A stretch of DNA of 64,000 bases from Planotetraspora silvatica (GTDB taxonomy: Bacteria; Actinomycetota; Actinomycetes; Streptosporangiales; Streptosporangiaceae). Numbering within the stretch: the stretch's first letter is position 1; every line of letters starts with the position of its first letter. The DNA lies in assembly GCF_016863315.1 (NCBI RefSeq), contig NZ_BOOQ01000003.1, positions 62,001 to 126,000 of the forward strand. Direction: 5' to 3'. The notes under the pieces are model-generated. The model saw only the letters and a program-made list of their open reading frames with translations, made no database searches and was not told the origin of the DNA. Positions 24,051 to 32,275 of the stretch are shown here, in pieces. A program made the translations under genes and the position numbers.

Positions 24051-25067
24051 TCAGCCGTCCCTGCTCTCGCTGAGGACCTCTCTGCGCAACCTGCGTCCGT
24101 GCGGCTCGGACAGGCCGAGCGCGCGGCCGATCGCCGCCCCGGTCATCTGCGGGTCCTGCGCGAGCAGCGCGGCGACCTGCGCACGGCGATCGCCGCTCAT
24201 CTGATCGTCCCCCGGTACGGCCAGGCCCTGTCGATCCGATCGCTCGTCCCAGGGCCTGATCGCCTGAGCGAGCGGTTCACGCACCTCGGTGCGATCGGCC
24301 CGGTCGGTGCGGTCAGTGCCCCCGGGATCGGCTCGATCGGTGTGGTCCGTGCGGCCGGGATCGGTGCGATCGGCCCGATCGGCCCGGTCGGTGCGGCCGG
24401 AATCGGTGCGATCGGCCCAGTCGGCGCGATCGGTCACCCGATCCTGAACCGCCGTGGACTCGGTGAGGCTGGCGGCGAAGGCTCGCCTGGCCTGACCTGC
24501 GAGCCCGCCTCTGCCGACGAGTTCGCGATCGCCCACGACCGGCCGATCGCCCTCGTTCTGCTGAGCCGGGACACCGTTCTCGACATCCGGGACAGTGAGC
24601 GGGCCCGTCGCCATGGCCCGCTCGCTCGCCTCGACCGTCACGCGCTCGGACACCTCCCTGCCCGAACGGATCACCCACATCGTCAGCTCATAGGCGATCA
24701 CGAGGGCGATCGCCGGCCACGCGGCCAGAGCCGCCGCGAGCGCGCCGCGCTCGATTCCATGCAGGATGTTCGCCGCGAGCGTCGCGGCGATGCCGAGGGC
24801 GAGCGCCCATCGAGCGAGCGCGGGCACCTTCAACTGGTAGCGGGCGCACCACAACAACACCATCGAGCTGGCGTAGATCATGCCGTCGACGGTGACCGGG
24901 ACCAGGTGGGCCGAAAGTTCGTCCTCCGCGCCGTAGCGCTCGATGACGGCGACGGCGTGCCAGTAGCTGACCCAGCCGGCCACCACGGCCACTCCCAGGA
25001 CCACGACCGTCATGGACACGCGGATGAGGCGATCGCCGACGCTGTAGGTGTGCCCTGTGGTGCTCAC
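24051..25067 (-). CDS. DUF2637-domain membrane protein with Asp-Arg-rich repeats and C-terminal HTH
   Basis: About 338 residues from the GTG at 25067. Four membrane helices in the first 150 residues form a DUF2637 domain (VSYWHAVAVIERYGA, DGMIYASSMVLLWCARYQ, LAANILHGIE). A low-complexity stretch of Asp-Arg-Ala/Thr units (DRTDRADRADRTDPGRTD and similar) follows at about residues 220-270, encoded by imperfect short tandem repeats. The C-terminal end MTGAAIGRALGLSEPHGRRL looks like a helix-turn-helix. DUF2637 proteins are frequent on actinomycete integrative and conjugative elements, so it may be a domesticated or relict mobile-element gene. Its role is unknown. Confidence 0.75.
   Translation of the reverse strand: MSTTGHTYSVGDRLIRVSMTVVVLGVAVVAGWVSYWHAVAVIERYGAEDELSAHLVPVTVDGMIYASSMVLLWCARYQLKVPALARWALALGIAATLAANILHGIERGALAAALAAWPAIALVIAYELTMWVIRSGREVSERVTVEASERAMATGPLTVPDVENGVPAQQNEGDRPVVGDRELVGRGGLAGQARRAFAASLTESTAVQDRVTDRADWADRTDSGRTDRADRADRTDPGRTDHTDRADPGGTDRTDRADRTEVREPLAQAIRPWDERSDRQGLAVPGDDQMSGDRRAQVAALLAQDPQMTGAAIGRALGLSEPHGRRLRREVLSESRDG
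24285..24440. repeat. Imperfect tandem repeat encoding the Asp-Arg-rich stretch
   Basis: Units of about 9-12 bp such as GATCGGCCCGGTCGGTGCG recur through this interval inside the DUF2637 gene. On the coding strand they encode DR-A/T-D repeats. Slippage-driven length variation would be expected. Confidence 0.75.
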
Positions 25068-25265
25068 GAGGACGATGGTGCCACGCCACAATGTCGGCTA
25101 TGTGACTTTCTTCATGCCGCCGGGTTTGCTTCATTGTCATCTTCGCCGACCCGCGTCCGCCGGGCCCGCGGGAGGCGGCACGGGTTTCCGGCTCGACGGA
25201 ACGATCGCCATCTCAGGACTACGAGCGCCCCACCTGCGCATCCATGATCCGATGAGGCGGGACGG

Positions 25266-25898
25266 CTAGAGCCTGCCCGCCTCGGCGAGGGCGAGGACGT
25301 CGGTCGCCGCGCGGAGGGCCTGGCCGTCGATCTCGTCCGCTCCGGGGATCGCACCGCCGAGCAGGACCTTTTCGAAGAGGCCCGCGCGGAGCAGCGCCCC
25401 GAACCGGCGCGCGGCGTGGACGGGATCGTTGATCTTTTCCCGCAGGTCGGCCGGCCAGCGTGCGACATAGCGGGCCACCAGTTCGATGTCGTGCCCGACG
25501 ACCTTCTGCTGATACCGCTGCCCCAGTTCCGGGAACCGTTGCGACTCCCTGACGACCACGCGATAGAGCCCCAGCTGTTCATCCGACAGCACGCGCCGCA
25601 GGTGTTCGGCTCCGGCCCCGGTCAGCCCTGCCAGCGGCGGCGCATCGAACCAGGGTGGATCCGTCGTGTCCGTGTCCAGGGTGCAGGCGGACTGGATCAC
25701 CGCGATGAACAGGTCGTCCTTGTCGTCGAAATGCCGGTAGAGGGTCTTGATGGAGACGCCCGCGCTCGCCGCGATCCGGTTGACCGAGCTTCCCGCATAC
25801 CCCTCGTCGAGGAAGGCTTGCAACGCGGCGCCGACGAGCGCTTCGCGCTTGCGCGCCATCAGCCCCGCCTTCGGGTCATCCGCGGCCCACGTGCGCAT
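25266..25898 (-). CDS. TetR/AcrR-family repressor
   Basis: 210 residues from the ATG at 25898, with AAGGAGG upstream; this favours it over the longer in-frame start. The N-terminal DNA-binding domain reads ALVGAALQAFLDEGYAGSSV, then NRIAASAGVSIKTLYRHFDD, the standard TetR pattern. The C-terminal domain resembles the AefR-like type (GLYRVVVRESQRFPELGQRY). It is divergent from the NmrA-like gene with an inverted repeat in between, so it probably represses that gene and itself. Confidence 0.9.
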   Translation of the reverse strand: MRTWAADDPKAGLMARKREALVGAALQAFLDEGYAGSSVNRIAASAGVSIKTLYRHFDDKDDLFIAVIQSACTLDTDTTDPPWFDAPPLAGLTGAGAEHLRRVLSDEQLGLYRVVVRESQRFPELGQRYQQKVVGHDIELVARYVARWPADLREKINDPVHAARRFGALLRAGLFEKVLLGGAIPGADEIDGQALRAATDVLALAEAGRL

Positions 25899-25927
25899 AC
25901 GCCCTCCTTCGTCTTGACAGAAGCATA

Positions 25928-25970
25928 CGACAGCGAACACTATCGTGACGTCCGACAGTGACCGCTGTCG
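25928..25970. promoter_or_regulatory. TetR operator candidate between the tetR and nmrA-like genes
   Basis: CGACAG (25953-25958) and CTGTCG (25965-25970) form an inverted repeat with a 6-bp spacer. A further CGACAG is at 25928-25933. The sites lie in the 93-bp divergent promoter region, where a TetR protein normally binds. Confidence 0.55.
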
Positions 25971-25991
25971 AATGACGAAGGGGGAGAAACG

Positions 25992-26909
25992 ATGCAGGCC
26001 AACGAGGTTGCGCGCGTGCTGGTGCTCGGCGCGAGCGGAAGGACCGGAGGGATGATCGCGGCCGCTCTTGAGGCGTCCCCGACCGGGGTCACCGTGGTCC
26101 GAGCCTCACGTGACCACGAGACGGTCGAGCGCTGGCGAGCGGAAGGACGCGCCGCAGTGCACCTCGACCTCGACGACGCGCGCACCTTCCCCGCGGCGCT
26201 CGAGGGCGTCGACCGGTTGTTCCTCATGGCCGGCTACACGGTGGCGATGACGCACCAGGCCAAGACGATCGTGGACGCCGCCGCCGACGCCGGTGTCGGG
26301 TTCATCGTCCATCTGGGCGTCTTCGGGAACGGACGCTCCACCGACCCGCATTTCGCGTGGCACGAACTGGTCGAGCGATACATCGAGGGAAGCGGGATCC
26401 CCTGGACCCATCTGCACCCGCACATGTTCATGGAGAATCTGCTGACCAGCCTCAGGCTGCGCGACGGGCGCCTGCCCTGGCCGATGGGCGACAAGCCGAC
26501 CGGATGGATCGCCGTGGACGACCTGGCGGCGGTCGCGGCGAAGGTCCTCGCCGAGGGGCCGGAGATCCACGCGGGCAAGGGGTACTGGATGTCGACCGAG
26601 CTCCTCAACGGAGTCCAGGCGGCGGACATCCTCCGGCAGTCCCTCGATCAGCCCATCACAGCCCTGGTGATGACTCCGGACGACCTGCTGCGCATGGGCT
26701 CGGACGCCGCGCCGTCCTTCATGGAGGCGACGTACGCGGCCAGCACCCTGGAGTGGTTACAGCAGACGTACGACGGCCGGCTGGACTACGCCGCAGTGAC
26801 GACCTCGACGATCGAGGAGCTCCTCGGCCGGCCGCCGTTGCACCTCGCGGACTGGGCGACCCGCAATCGGCAGGCTCTCCTCGGCGACTCCGTCCCGCAC
26901 ACCGCGTAA
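25992..26909 (+). CDS. NmrA-like NAD(P)-binding oxidoreductase/sensor
   Basis: 305 residues. The Rossmann glycine motif VLVLGASGRTGGMI opens the protein, followed by ASPTGVTVVRASRDHETVER and the DRLFLMAGYTVAMTHQAKTI segment typical of NmrA-type atypical SDRs such as NAD(P)H-quinone oxidoreductases. It lacks the YxxxK catalytic pair of classical SDRs. GGGGGAGAAACG precedes the ATG. It is probably controlled by the divergent TetR gene; substrate is unknown. Confidence 0.87.
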   Translation: MQANEVARVLVLGASGRTGGMIAAALEASPTGVTVVRASRDHETVERWRAEGRAAVHLDLDDARTFPAALEGVDRLFLMAGYTVAMTHQAKTIVDAAADAGVGFIVHLGVFGNGRSTDPHFAWHELVERYIEGSGIPWTHLHPHMFMENLLTSLRLRDGRLPWPMGDKPTGWIAVDDLAAVAAKVLAEGPEIHAGKGYWMSTELLNGVQAADILRQSLDQPITALVMTPDDLLRMGSDAAPSFMEATYAASTLEWLQQTYDGRLDYAAVTTSTIEELLGRPPLHLADWATRNRQALLGDSVPHTA

Positions 26910-27015
26910 CCGGCATTCGGCTGTGCGCCCGCGTATCCGATGTCCTCGAGCAGACCGCTCATCCGCCGGTGATCACGGTAGGGGCCGACCCGGGTTCGCC
27001 GTAGGACGGGACGAC

Positions 27016-27047
27016 GTGGGCCCCGCCGGATGTCCGGCGGGGCCCAC
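27016..27047. terminator. Strong bidirectional terminator
   Basis: GTGGGCCCCGCCGG and CCGGCGGGGCCCAC form a perfect 14-bp stem around ATGT. It separates the convergent NmrA-like and large secreted-protein genes and can serve both. Confidence 0.88.
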
Positions 27048-27071
27048 CCCGTTGTTTCAGTACCGCTGGGT

Positions 27072-30000
27072 TCAGCGGGCGACCGCCGACGTCGCCCTGC
27101 TGGTGGCGGTGCCGTCGGCGTGGCCGGTGCGGCGGGCGGTCACCTTCACGGTGATCTTCTTGCCACGCTGGGTGGACCCGAGCCTCAGCGAGGAATGGGT
27201 CGCGCCCTTGATCGCCTTGCCGTTCGCGTACCACTGGTAGGCGTACGACGTCGGAGCGGGCGTCCAAGTGCCGTGAGCGGCGGTGAGGGTGCGGCCCACC
27301 TTGGCCGTGCCGGAGATGCTCGGCGCCTTGGTGACCTTGGGGGCGGCCCCCTTGGCGACGGTGACCGCGGCGGTGGTCGCCGTGCCGTTCGCATGGCCGG
27401 TGCGGCGGGCCGTGACCACGACTGTCAGCTTCTTGCCCAACAACGACGCGGGCACCGTATACGTGGACGCCGTGGCCCCGGCGACCGACGTGCCGTTCGC
27501 CTTCCACTGATAGGAGTACGACGTCGCGGCAGGCGTCCAAGTCCCCGGCGAGACCGTGAGCTTGACACCGACCGTGGCGGTCCCTGTGATCTTGGCGGCT
27601 GCGGTGTTCTTCAGCGAGGCCTGGGTGACGGTGAAGCTGCCGAGGGAGTACTCGATGCCGTTGTGGGTGACGACGCTGAGGCTCCATGTGCCCACGGTGG
27701 CACCGGCCAGATCCAGGACCGCCGTCAGGCGTTTCCGGTCCGCCGACACCGCGGTCGTGACCGCGCGCCGTGTGCTGCCCGACCGGTATATCTGGACCTT
27801 GTCGTCCTCGTGTAGAGCGGTCCCCGTCACCGTCAGGGTGGCCTTGCCGCCGTTCCCGGCGGTGGCCGGGGTGACCCCGGTGGCACTGACCTGCTCAGGG
27901 CCGCAGCGGATGCCCGTGCAGGCGAGTTGCACACGGTAGGAGGTGCGCGCCGCCTTCTCCGGCAGGCCGATGACCAGGATGCTGGGAGAGACGGCCGTGG
28001 AGGACGGCTCGTTCAGGTAGCACTGATAGTCGCTGGGAAGGGACAGCACACAGTTGTCAGCCAGGCTCTTGCCGTACAACGCCGGGACGGCGGTCTCGGT
28101 GCCCCCGGCGGTGTCGCTGATCGTGAAGTCGAACCGGTCCCGGTACGCGGTGGGCAGCGCCGCACAGACGGCGGTGTGCTGCTCGTCCAGGGTGCCGCTG
28201 ATCGGCCCGTACCCGTAACTGACGTTCGGTACGGCAGTGCACTCGGCGGCCGGTCCGGCCGCGGTGGCGATGCGCAGGGCGTCGAAGCGGTACGAGTCGG
28301 GGGCCTGCCGGCCCTTCCAGACGCTCACGAGAACCTGGTAGCTGGTTGATCCGGTGACCGCGCACGCCTTGGTGGTGTTGCCGCAGGCGAACTTGCCATG
28401 GGCGTCGAAGGCCCACAGAACCGCGGTGCCGAGGGCGTCGCGAACGTTCAGGTGCAGAACGTCCGTGGCGTTGCCGGTGGTCACCCGGCGGCACACCAAG
28501 GCGCCCAACGCGCCTTGCGCGCCGAGGGCGCCGCCCGACGACGGACCGCCGACCGCGGTCGCGGGGGTCGCGGCGCAGCCCTTGGCGGTCGTGGTGACGT
28601 CGCGGCGGGTCAGGGTGTAGCCGGCCGAGGCGTCGGCTCCGGCGACCAGGACGGTGTGGGCGACGCCGGGGGCGAGGCCGCAGGTGGTCCAATTGGACAG
28701 CCAACTGGCGACGGAGCAGACCTGCTTGCCTGCCGCGTCGAGGACCGACACGTCGGCCGGGGCGGTGCCGGAAACCGTTCGCAGCTCGAGGTTCTCCACT
28801 GCGCTGTGGGCGTCCGCCGGAATGGTGAGGCAGGTCGAGAAGACGCCGTCGCCGGTACTGAACGACGCCGCGGGACTGTTGGCGGTGAAGTCGCCCGCAG
28901 GGAGCGTCTGGCAGGTGTTCGCGGCGTCGGTGCGATACAGCACAACGGTGTACGAGCCGATGGACTCGTCTCCGTCGTAAGCGGAGACCAGGGCGCGGTA
29001 CGGGGCCGTGCCGGTGAGGGCACAGGTCCCCGCGGAGAGGGTGTCCGTGTCACACTGCGTGGTTCCGTCGGCGTCGAGGACGGTCACGTCGGGGTGCGGG
29101 CCCGGCTCGTTCAGGGCTGTCAGCGCGGCCATCCGGGCGCCCTGGGGAAGAGGCAGCGTCAGGCAGTCCACCTCACCGTCCGCCGTGAAGGCGCCATGGT
29201 GAGCACCGAGTTGGACAGGCGCACAACCGGTCGTGGCGGCGCGGTCGAGGATCAAGGTCGGGCTGCCGGTGATCAGGGTGTACCTGCCCGCGGCGGGCAC
29301 CGTGCACGGGGACTGCCAGATCTCGCAGACGGTCTTCCCGTCGTGGTCGTAGACCGTGGGCACGGATCGGCTACCGGACGAGACCCCGTAGACCGCGTAG
29401 CGTCCGGCGGCCGGGGCGGTGAAGATCTTGCAGTCGGAGTCCGGGTCCGGAGTGGTGGGCGCGGAGTTGTAGGAGTTGAGTGGAACGCTCGCGCAGCCCT
29501 GCGGGCTGGAGAGGCGGCGGATCTTCAGCGTGTATCCGGCCGGGAAGCCGCTCTCGATTTCACTGACCCGGAAGAGGACCCGGTAGGGGCCGTCGCCGGG
29601 CAGTACGCAGCCGTCACTGTCGTCTTCGTTGAATCGCGGGCAGATATGGTCACCCGTCCCGTCGGTGATCCACCACGACGAGCTGCCATAGGCGGTGATG
29701 CCCAGGTCGACGGTGATCCGCTCACCGGCGTGTCCCGTGAACGGCTGGCACATGATCGCCAGCCGGCCTGGGGACGAGCCGGTCACAGGCGGGTCGGCGT
29801 AGGTGGTTCCCGTCTCCCGCGCGCATCCGGCGGTGGCGGCGAGAGGGAACACGGAGACGATTGCCTCGGGCATGTCGCTGACACCGTCGTTGACGAGCTT
29901 CAGTGTGTAGCTGCCCGCATGCGGCAGTCGGCACCAGCCGGCACCCCATGTCGGCTCGTAGCAGTCCACCTGCGTGTCGCCGTCGAAGACCTGGGCATAC

Positions 30001-30326
30001 GCACCGTGGACGTCGTCCACGGCGACACGGTGGAGACCTGCCTGTTCGGCGGTGAAGGTGAAGCAGGCGCTGCCGCCCACCGGAATCGCCGCCTTGCCCA
30101 CCGCCTCATCCGCCTCGCCGAAGGCGGCAGTCGGGAGGATGGGGCAATCGGCGGCGGCGGTACGTGCGGGGGCGACGGCGGTACGTGCGGCCGGGGCGAC
30201 GGCGACAGTGTCCGTCGCCGCCCACGCGGCGCCGACCGGCAGCAGCGTCGTCAGCAGGACCGCGAGCGTGAGCATTAAGGCGGTGTACGGCGCGGTTCTC
30301 CCGGCCGTACCCGGTTGATCAGACAT
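27072..30326 (-). CDS. Large modular secreted protein with repeated Cys-containing domains and two C-terminal Ig-like repeats
   Basis: About 1084 residues from the ATG at 30326 (AGGGG 6 nt upstream). A signal peptide (ALMLTLAVLLTTLLPVGAAW) is followed by some seven modules of 90-110 residues, each with paired cysteines and the pattern C..F/L....G.Y.V.V..., resembling bacterial pre-peptidase C-terminal-like beta-sandwiches. A TIG-like domain (VTPATAGNGGKATLTVTGTA) follows. The protein ends in two about 90-residue Ig-like repeats sharing GTWTPAxTSYxYQWxANGxx and VTARRTGHAxGTAT. There is no sortase motif, membrane anchor or catalytic signature. A surface or extracellular binding role is inferred from architecture alone. 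Confidence 0.8.
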   Translation of the reverse strand: MSDQPGTAGRTAPYTALMLTLAVLLTTLLPVGAAWAATDTVAVAPAARTAVAPARTAAADCPILPTAAFGEADEAVGKAAIPVGGSACFTFTAEQAGLHRVAVDDVHGAYAQVFDGDTQVDCYEPTWGAGWCRLPHAGSYTLKLVNDGVSDMPEAIVSVFPLAATAGCARETGTTYADPPVTGSSPGRLAIMCQPFTGHAGERITVDLGITAYGSSSWWITDGTGDHICPRFNEDDSDGCVLPGDGPYRVLFRVSEIESGFPAGYTLKIRRLSSPQGCASVPLNSYNSAPTTPDPDSDCKIFTAPAAGRYAVYGVSSGSRSVPTVYDHDGKTVCEIWQSPCTVPAAGRYTLITGSPTLILDRAATTGCAPVQLGAHHGAFTADGEVDCLTLPLPQGARMAALTALNEPGPHPDVTVLDADGTTQCDTDTLSAGTCALTGTAPYRALVSAYDGDESIGSYTVVLYRTDAANTCQTLPAGDFTANSPAASFSTGDGVFSTCLTIPADAHSAVENLELRTVSGTAPADVSVLDAAGKQVCSVASWLSNWTTCGLAPGVAHTVLVAGADASAGYTLTRRDVTTTAKGCAATPATAVGGPSSGGALGAQGALGALVCRRVTTGNATDVLHLNVRDALGTAVLWAFDAHGKFACGNTTKACAVTGSTSYQVLVSVWKGRQAPDSYRFDALRIATAAGPAAECTAVPNVSYGYGPISGTLDEQHTAVCAALPTAYRDRFDFTISDTAGGTETAVPALYGKSLADNCVLSLPSDYQCYLNEPSSTAVSPSILVIGLPEKAARTSYRVQLACTGIRCGPEQVSATGVTPATAGNGGKATLTVTGTALHEDDKVQIYRSGSTRRAVTTAVSADRKRLTAVLDLAGATVGTWSLSVVTHNGIEYSLGSFTVTQASLKNTAAAKITGTATVGVKLTVSPGTWTPAATSYSYQWKANGTSVAGATASTYTVPASLLGKKLTVVVTARRTGHANGTATTAAVTVAKGAAPKVTKAPSISGTAKVGRTLTAAHGTWTPAPTSYAYQWYANGKAIKGATHSSLRLGSTQRGKKITVKVTARRTGHADGTATSRATSAVAR

Positions 30327-30607
30327 TACGGCCCCTGGGGCTATTAATGGCGTGCGCACGCCATGGGGGGTGCGATAACGGTGCCAAAAGTGACTAATGG
30401 TAAAGATGTGACAATGATCGCATATGCCAGCTGATCGCTGAAGCCCGGCAATTCACCAGCTATGTCTATTACGCGACACCAGGGCTGACTGCCGACCGGC
30501 ACGCCGTCGATGACGCTGGGGAAATCTCAAGCCTGTGTCACTTGTGCAATCTGGGTGTCATCGCAGATGAGAAAGCGTCACGGAACTTGAGACCCTACAG
30601 AACCGGG

Positions 30608-31975
30608 TCAGTGGGTGGCCATGTCGACGAAGCGGCTGTAGTGGCCCTGGAAGGCGACCGTGACGGTGGCCGTGGGACCGTTACGGTGCTTGGCCACGAT
30701 CAGGTCGGCCTCTCCCGCCCGAGGAGACTCCCGCTCGTAGGCGTCTTCTCGGTGCAGCAGGATGACCATGTCCGCGTCCTGCTCGATGGACCCGGATTCA
30801 CGCAGGTCGGACACCTGGGGCCTCTTGTCGGTACGTTGCTCGGGACCACGGTTGAGCTGGGAGATCGCGATGACCGGCACTTCGAGCTCCTTCGCGAGGA
30901 GCTTGAGAGCACGCGACAGCTCAGAGACCTCCTGCTGGCGACTCTCGGTCCGCTTGGGCGAGCTCATGAGCTGCAGGTAGTCGACGATCACGAAGCGGAG
31001 ATCGTTGCGCTGCTTGAGCCGGCGGCACTTCGCCCGGATCTCCATCATCGACATGTTGGGTGAGTCGTCGATGAACAGGGGCGCCTCGGCGACCTCCCCC
31101 ATCCGGCGGGCCATCCGCGTCCAATCGTCGTCGCTCATCATCCCTGAGCGCATGGTGTGCAGCGCGACCCGCGCCTCGGCGGAGAGCAGTCGCATCGTGA
31201 TCTCGTTGCGCGACATTTCCAGCGAGAAGATGACGGTGGTCAGACCATTCTTGATCGCCGCAGACCGGGCGAAATCCAAACCTAGAGTCGACTTGCCGAT
31301 GGCAGGTCGCGCGGCCACGACGATCATCTGGCCGGGGTGCAGGCCGTTCGTCAGGGCGTCGAGGTCCTGGAAGCCGGTGGGGACACCGACCATCTGGCCG
31401 CCGCGGCTGCCGATCGCCTCGATCTCGTCGAGCGCGGCGGGCATGATCTCTGAGAGGGGGAGGTAGTCCTCCGACGTGCGGCGCTCGGTGACCTTGTAGA
31501 TCTCGGCCTGCGCGCGGTCGACGAGGTCGTCGACCTCCTCGCCCTGCCCGCCGTACCCATAGGAGGCGATCCGGGTGCCCGCCTCGATCAGGCGCCGCAG
31601 CACTGCCTGCTCTCGCACGATCTTGGCGTAGTAGCCGGCGTTCGCGGCCGTGGGGACGATTGCCGTCAGCGTGTGCAGATAGGCGCCGCCGCCGACGCGG
31701 GCGACCTCACCGCGCTTGAGCAGGTCGTCGAGGACGGTGACCGAGTCCGCGGGCTCGCCCCGGCCGTAGAGGTCGATGATGACGTCGAAGATGATCTGAT
31801 GGGCCGGCCGGTAGAAGTCGTCGGAACGCAGCACCTCGATCACGTCGGCGATGGCGTCCTTCGACAACAACATGCCGCCGAGCACCGACTGCTCGGCCTC
31901 GATGTTGTTAGGCGGGGTTCGCTCGAACGTCGAGTCCGATTCCCCGGGACCGCCCGGGAAGTCGATCACGCTCAT
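30608..31975 (-). CDS. dnaB: Replicative DNA helicase
   Basis: 455 residues from the ATG at 31975 (MSVIDFPGGPGESDSTFERT); GGGGG lies 8 nt upstream. The N-terminal DnaB domain has PPNNIEAEQSVLGGMLLSKD. The RecA-like core has Walker A ARPAIGKSTLG, the DnaB switch FSLEMSRNEITMRLLSAEA, Walker B FVIVDYLQLM, and the arginine-finger region LRESGSIEQDADMVILLHRE. It unwinds DNA as a hexamer ahead of the replisome. No intein interrupts it. DnaA boxes lie upstream of its start. Confidence 0.97.
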   Translation of the reverse strand: MSVIDFPGGPGESDSTFERTPPNNIEAEQSVLGGMLLSKDAIADVIEVLRSDDFYRPAHQIIFDVIIDLYGRGEPADSVTVLDDLLKRGEVARVGGGAYLHTLTAIVPTAANAGYYAKIVREQAVLRRLIEAGTRIASYGYGGQGEEVDDLVDRAQAEIYKVTERRTSEDYLPLSEIMPAALDEIEAIGSRGGQMVGVPTGFQDLDALTNGLHPGQMIVVAARPAIGKSTLGLDFARSAAIKNGLTTVIFSLEMSRNEITMRLLSAEARVALHTMRSGMMSDDDWTRMARRMGEVAEAPLFIDDSPNMSMMEIRAKCRRLKQRNDLRFVIVDYLQLMSSPKRTESRQQEVSELSRALKLLAKELEVPVIAISQLNRGPEQRTDKRPQVSDLRESGSIEQDADMVILLHREDAYERESPRAGEADLIVAKHRNGPTATVTVAFQGHYSRFVDMATH

Positions 31976-32069
31976 TCTCACACCCCCTACCCAGCGGCCC
32001 CACCATCCCCAAGTTGTAGTGGCCGAGTCCGACAGTTTCCCGGCCATGGACGCCCCACGGCAACTCGAC

Positions 32070-32211
32070 CTGTCGACAACGTTGTGGACAACCTGTGCGA
32101 TCTCCCCTGGTCACATGTGGGAACCCTGGGGACAAGCCTGTGGACGAGCACGAACTCCTCGACGGAAACCCCAGCTGACCAGGGACCTTGGTGTCCACCG
32201 GGTGTGGATGA
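32070..32211. promoter_or_regulatory. Cluster of DnaA boxes between dnaB and the MATE gene
   Basis: TGTGGACAA at 32083-32091 is the exact complement of the actinobacterial DnaA box TTGTCCACA. TGTGGACGA (32139-32147) and TGTGGATGA (32203-32211) are one- or two-base variants in the same orientation, and TGTCGACAA (about 32071-32079) is a weaker one. The boxes fill the roughly 300-bp gap upstream of dnaB. DnaA binding, and any effect on dnaB expression, are inferred. Confidence 0.6.
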
Positions 32212-32275
32212 AAGAAAGTCTGCTCCGGAGGCCGATACCGAACGGGCATACGTCAGTAAGTTGCAAAATAGCCTC

